Shown: positions 59,542 to 64,000 of the stretch, in pieces
Layout of the letters: the number at the start of each line of letters is the position of its first letter
How positions within the stretch are numbered: the stretch's first letter is position 1
Assembly (NCBI GenBank): GCA_024663395.1
Contig: JANFAH010000005.1
Location: 1,612,001 to 1,676,000, forward strand
From: Pisolithus tinctorius
Lineage: Eukaryota > Basidiomycota > Agaricomycetes > Boletales > Pisolithaceae
Direction of reading: 5' to 3'
Length of the DNA stretch: 64,000 nt
The notes under the pieces: generated by a model
The model's database searches: none
Seen by the model: only the letters and a program-made list of their open reading frames with translations
What the model was told of the DNA's origin: nothing
Program-made: the position numbers and the translations under genes

Positions 59542-60967
59542 CAGTGAGGGACAAAACTGTTGCAATGTTTGCAATATGTGCATTGTTGATGATGTATGTA
59601 ACTCAGGCAATTCTGCCAGGGGAGTTGTGATACATATACCATTGGAAAGGGGTGTCTCCCAGCTTTCCAGAACACTAAGGTATATACCAAACAAAGCCAT
59701 ACATGCCAAGATATAGATATACCATATTCTTTCTAGAAGGTGCATTGCAACACTTGTGTCCCTGACTGGTGAAATAGTGAAAAGTCACCTTTTGATGGTA
59801 TTGAGGACATGAGGGATGGGAAAATATGATTACATAATAAATCATATGATCTTCCAGATAATTTGTCAGCATGTAAACAATGACAAACATTGAATTTGTA
59901 CCATTAAACCTCCCTCTTTTACCACAACTCATGAAATCATCTCTCTGGCTCACATGGTCATTTTCTCAGGGAAATATTACCAAATACTGGTGGCCACTAC
60001 TGTACCATCAGTATAACATGCTCTCAGGACCATCAGTCCCTTAAAAAACCTGCTGTCAGTCATTCCCTGGACTGTTTCCCTACCCATGGCTGATGTGTTC
60101 TGGGACTAACCAGTACTTGGAAGGCTGAGAATGTTATGGAGGTCAATCTGGCACTTCAGAACATGATGGAAAAACTAATCCCCTCTTAACCAATGTATTT
60201 CTGGCACAGAGACATTTGGATGGAAGTTGGGGTGAGACAAAATCTCCTTGTGCTCCAAGCACTATAAGAGGGTTTACTAGATCTTGCTCTGATCTGATCT
60301 GTGGATGACTGGGGAAGAGTTGTGCAGTCACATGTGACCAAAGGCAATATTCAGGGTCAGATGGAAGCACAGGATTCTGCTCCATCACACCTCAGTAGCA
60401 TATCCTTCCAATGACACCCAAGGGTAAAGAGGATTGTGTCTCACCCTGACTTCCATACAAGTGTCTCTGTGCCAGAAATACATTGGTTAAGAGGGGATTA
60501 GTTTTTCCATCATGTTCTGAAGTGCCAGATTGACCTCCATAACATTCTCAGCCTTCCAAGTACTGGTTAGTCCCAGAACACATCAGCCATGGGTAGGGAA
60601 ACAGTCCAGGGAATGACTGACAGCAGGTTTTTTAAGGGACTGATGGTCCTGAGAGCATGTTATACTGATGGTACAGTAGTGGCCACCAGTATTTGGTAAT
60701 ATTTCCCTGAGAAAATGACCATGTGAGCCAGAGAGATGATTTCATGAGTTGTGGTAAAAGAGGGAGGTTTAATGGTACAAATTCAATGTTTGTCATTGTT
60801 TACATGCTGACAAATTATCTGGAAGATCATATGATTTATTATGTAATCATATTTTCCCATCCCTCATGTCCTCAATACCATCAAAAGGTGACTTTTCACT
60901 ATTTCACCAGTCAGGGACACAAGTGTTGCAATGCACCTTCTAGAAAGAATATGGTACATCTATATCA
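59542..60967. mobile_element. Fold-back element FB2, right end truncated
   Basis: It begins CAGTGAGGGACAAAACTGTT at 59542 after TA, inside the Gypsy fragment. Long arms mirror each other from about 59717-60250 and 60430-60967, with about 180 bp between. Frames in the two arms (59953-59675 minus and 60723 onward plus) give the same peptide over about 78 residues. The left arm has an extra 175 bp and an inner copy of the terminal motif (59738-59766, inverse), which suggests a small element of about 225 bp at the left end. The right arm stops where the tandem repeat starts. Confidence 0.75.
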
Positions 60968-60970
60968 GCA

Positions 60971-61683
60971 GATTCCAAGGATACTGCATCCACACCATTG
61001 GAACCAACAGGTGAGTTTCACTCCTTCAATCAGTGTTCCATACCTCCCAGTGGAAGCATGATAAGCAGCTCACTTGGATCTTGGCCAGATTGCATAGAAC
61101 CAGTGTCCATGGAAAGCCATTGTTGAGCAGATTCCATGGATACAGCATCTGCACAATTGGAACCCACATGTGAGTTGCAATCCTTCAATCAGTGTTCCAT
61201 TCCCCCAGTCAAAGCAGGATGAGCAGCTCACTCAGATCTTGGCCACATTTCACAGAGCTGGTCAACAGAAAGCCACTGTTGAGCAGATTCCAGGGATACC
61301 ACACCTGCACAATTGGAACAGGTGAGTTACAATCCTTCAATCAGTGTTCCATACCCCCCTGTGGAAGCAGGATGAGCAGCTCACTCAGATCTTGGTGGCA
61401 TTTTGTGGAACAGGTGTCAATGGAAAGCCATTGTTGAGGGGTTCCAAGGTTACCACATTGGCACTGTTGGAACTATCAGATGAGTTGCAATCCTTCAATC
61501 AGTGTTCCATACCCCCCAGTGGAAGCAGGATGAGTGGCTCACTCAGATCTTGGCCACATTTTGTGGAACCAGAGTCCATGGAAAGCCACTGTTGAGTGGA
61601 TTCCAGGGATACCACATCTGCACAATTGGAACCAATGGGTGAGTTGCAATCCTTCCATCAGTGTAACAAACCCTACAGTGGAC
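60971..61683 (+). repeat. Tandem array, about 4.5 units of 155-159 bp
   Basis: Units begin near 60971, 61130, 61286, 61440 and 61599, each opening GATTCCANGG or GGTTCCAAGG and containing CCTTCAATCAGTGTTCCAT. The array is imperfect; many differences are transitions. The spacing is even and there are no unique spacers. It could come from a duplicated gene fragment, because frames such as 61344-61595 remain open across the units. Confidence 0.85.
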
Positions 61684-62358
61684 CCAGCATCATTGTGCCA
61701 TCATCCATGATAGCAGGGATGAGCCGGTCTTGATGTTGTGACAGGGTAGATCATAATGTAGATGGGCCCATCCATATCTTACAGTGAAGTAGTATAACCC
61801 TGTAGTCATGAGCCCATCTATGTATATGTTGTTATCCTTACCCCACACAGGCCTGCCCATTTGTTGCAATCACCCACTCACCAGCCTGCTGATTTGTTAC
61901 TGTCACTCTGGGCACACAGGCCTGTTCATTTGTTATGGCTAAACTATTTTGACAGGCCCACCCCAGGCTCTACATGAGTAATGGTGTTTTGGCACACAGG
62001 CTACCCATGAGTTGTGACTAAGTGTGACCACACTATGTGCTTTGGCCTTGCATGCAGCCTCAGCCTCCTGTCTCACCCTCTCTTCCTTGAGCTGGGCTTG
62101 CTCCTGTCTCTCCACTTGCAACCAGGCTTCCTCTTGAGCCTTTGCCTTGCTTGCCCCAGATGGCCTGCTCATTGTCATCACTACTGACCTGCAGTTTGAC
62201 ACTCATTGCCTGGGTCAGGTCAGGCAGCAGGTCTTGATCATATGGTGTTCTGGACCAGTGAATAGACATGTTGAAGTGGGGAACCATCCTGGAGTTGAAC
62301 CAGTCTTAAGTTCACCAGTATTCAAGGTCAGACACCAAAATTTCATTCCCAGCACTGT
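61684..62358. other. CpG-poor repeat-derived sequence, unassigned
   Basis: No intact gene. A minus-strand frame at about 62287-61939 encodes Glu/Ala/Lys-rich peptide (AQEEAWLQVERQEQAQLKEE), similar in style to the coiled-coil relic at the window end but opposite in direction. Similar short phrases (CACACAGGC ... CATTTGTT) recur at about 61845, 61910 and 61990. Confidence 0.45.
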
Positions 62359-62893
62359 TGTCAAGTCTGGGCCTACTCCGACCAACTCTGACACTAGACA
62401 AGGTCTGGAGAGTGGTTTGGAAGCAAGTCCGACACAAACAAACTGAACTCTGACTGGCGGAGTGTTGGCAGGAATGAAGTCCACCAGGACAAAGGCAGAG
62501 TGGAGTGAGGGCATTGGGTTTAGCTCGTGCACTACCCCCTTGCATGATCTCAGCCCCCATATTTCAGAGGGAGAGTACAGACAGAGAGTCAGAGGTAACT
62601 CCAACAGACAGAAGACAGAGACAGAGGGAGTAGGAACTAAGTTGATATTTGTACTGAAGAACAGTGGAGTATGATACATGCTTTTATACTACTACAGAGG
62701 TACAGTAATCAGAATTGGAACTGACATATGGAGACTCATAAATTTCCAAGTAAAACTTCCTAGATGATGAATGAAGGGTAGATGGAGGACATACAAATGG
62801 GTAACATAGAACACCCCAAAAAGGGAACAGTCCAGGTGCTGGACCATGTGGTGTGCATGCTGCAGGGTACCTGACTGCACACTGTCAGGGGGA
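62359..62893 (-). mobile_element. Second, truncated copy of the LTR, inverted
   Basis: It starts TGTCAAGTCTGGG at 62359, the inverse of the 3' end of the LTR at 57359-58061, and matches for about 535 bp. It lacks the first 170 bp or so of the LTR. Many differences between the two copies fall at CpG sites (TpG or CpA in one copy, CpG in the other). Confidence 0.85.
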
Positions 62894-62921
62894 AGCAAAA
62901 CCCCCCAGCCAACCCCTGGCC

Positions 62922-63990
62922 ATGTCTGCGACTACTCCCAAGTTGCAGATGAAGAGCTGGTCATCCTCACCAATGACTCCACCAACACCAAGCAGAAGTC
63001 CACAGAGAAGGCATGCTGATGAGAGGAGGCTGAGTGGAGAGAGAGTGTGCAAGGCAGAGCACAAGGCCAAGCATGAGGAGGCCAAGAGGTGGAAGGCAGA
63101 GGAGGAGCAGTTGGAGGTGGAGCAGAAGAAGAGAGTGGAAGAGGAGTCTCAGAGGAGGAGGGCAATGGAGGAAGAGGAGGCTTGAAAGAAGAGGGTGGCA
63201 GAGGAAGAGGCAGAGAGGCAGAGGCAGAGGGCCCAGGCCTGGCAGGACGAGGCTGTGCAAAGGTGAGTAGCAGACTACTGTGAGTCAGGCAGAGCTGACC
63301 TATATTTTTTTTGACTTTATGTTATTTCAGGTTAAGCAGGGTGGTGTATGACATTAACACTGCCCAGAAGGTCCCTGGGGCCTCTGTGGTGGTCACTGCA
63401 ACCAGGAGAGCCCCCTGCACTCACTGTATAGCAAGTCTGACAGTGGGGCAGTGCAAGCCAGGGCAAGGTAAGACCAGGGCCTGCATGCCCTGCCACAACA
63501 AGAAGAAGACATGCAGCTGGATGTGGGAAGAGGCAGCAGTGGGGCCTTCACAGAAGAGAGCAGGGACAGGGAGCTCCTGAGGGGAGAAGAAGAAGAGGAT
63601 GTGAGGGAAGGGAAAGGAGAAAGCGACAGAGATGGAGGAAGCAGATGACAAGTGGGAGATAGGTGGAGAAGATGAGGAGGAGCCAGAGACACCACATGAG
63701 GGACCCTCAGGAGCAGGGGTCTCCTTCTGGTGGGTGGAGTGGGAGTGAGAGTGGCAGCTGCAGGCTGCAAAGAGGTATGCAGAGGCACATGAGAAGGCTG
63801 CAACAGTCTTTGAGAGGATGGCAGGGGCAGCGGAGCAGATGGTGGAGGCCATGGAGCAGACAGCCAATGAGTGGGGGCTGTACCATGAGTGGGCAGAATG
63901 GGCAGAGATGAGGAGGAGGGAGGATGTGCAAGAGGCCAGGATGGCTGAGCTCAAGTGCACAGGTGGTGGTTGGAAGAGGCCTCAGTCGGA
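62922..63990 (+). pseudogene. Decayed coiled-coil and Cys-rich ORF, runs off the window
   Basis: The pieces read MSATTP, then in another frame DEELVILTNDSTNTKQKSTE, then a charged coiled-coil (KRWKAEEEQLEVEQKKRVEE), then a Cys cluster after an intron-like gap (CTHCIASLTVGQCKPGQGKT and CMPCHNKKKTCSW), and last an acidic helical tail. I recall similar repeat-associated ORFs in mushroom genomes but cannot name the family. One frameshift near 62940 and TGA stops at about 63018-63023, 63183 and 63578 break it. Several stops fit CGA changed to TGA. Confidence 0.6.
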
Positions 63991-64000
63991 GGCAGCGGAG

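Noticed and set aside
60971..61683. Regular spacing suggesting a CRISPR-like array
   Set aside because: Units are 155-159 bp repeats without unique spacers, in a eukaryotic repeat region.
62967..63260. Leu/Pro/Cys-rich minus-strand frames at the right end
   Set aside because: Antisense of the Glu/Lys/Arg-rich coiled-coil relic.

Overview
This window is nuclear DNA from a filamentous fungus, most probably an Agaricomycete (Basidiomycota). Genes are densely packed on both strands, nearly all are split by introns of about 45-60 bp, and the mobile elements include a Plavaka-type transposase gene with a DUF6532 partner and Ty3/Gypsy and Tc1/mariner remnants. Protein names rest on sequence features read by eye and on knowledge of the families; no database was searched.

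Layout. 1-232: 3' end of ATG8. 1126-2592 (-): RAD57-like recombinase, divergent from COQ7 (2670-3463, +). 3539-3981 (-): a tiny complex I subunit in five exons. 4117-6866 (+): RBM5/10-like splicing regulator. 7111-10300 (+): OPT oligopeptide transporter. 10547-15768 (-): formin. 18268-23882 (+): class V myosin. 24198-25044 (-): CUZ1/ZFAND1-like AN1 zinc finger protein. 25177-26103 (+): VPS2 of ESCRT-III. 26151-28956 (-): COG4. 29028-29715 (+): C2orf76-like protein. 29856-31320 (-): YDJ1-type Hsp40. The content is cellular housekeeping: actin transport (formin, myosin V), Golgi and endosome traffic (COG4, VPS2), autophagy, respiration (COQ7, complex I) and RNA processing.

31.45-41.8 kb is an accessory patch. 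A nitrilase gene and the 5' end of a lipid kinase gene occur twice (about 31.45-33.17 and 40.02-41.80 kb). Between the copies lie a Plavaka-family transposase gene with an apparent one-base frameshift, two plus-strand genes (one DUF6532-like), and an unassigned ORF packed with stem-loops.

41.7-55.2 kb returns to ordinary genes: lipid kinase, UMP-CMP kinase, NUP37-like WD40 protein, Zn2Cys6 transcription factor, a single-pass membrane protein, GAR1 and PEX6.

From about 53.45 kb to the end the base composition changes abruptly: CpG is almost absent. The strip from 55.2 kb is a nest of decayed elements: a Tc1/mariner half, two fold-back elements, a 703-bp solo LTR with a 5-bp target duplication, a Gypsy reverse transcriptase relic, a tandem repeat, and a coding relic whose arginine codons have become stops. 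The CpG loss runs into the 3' half of PEX6, which still encodes an intact AAA domain there.
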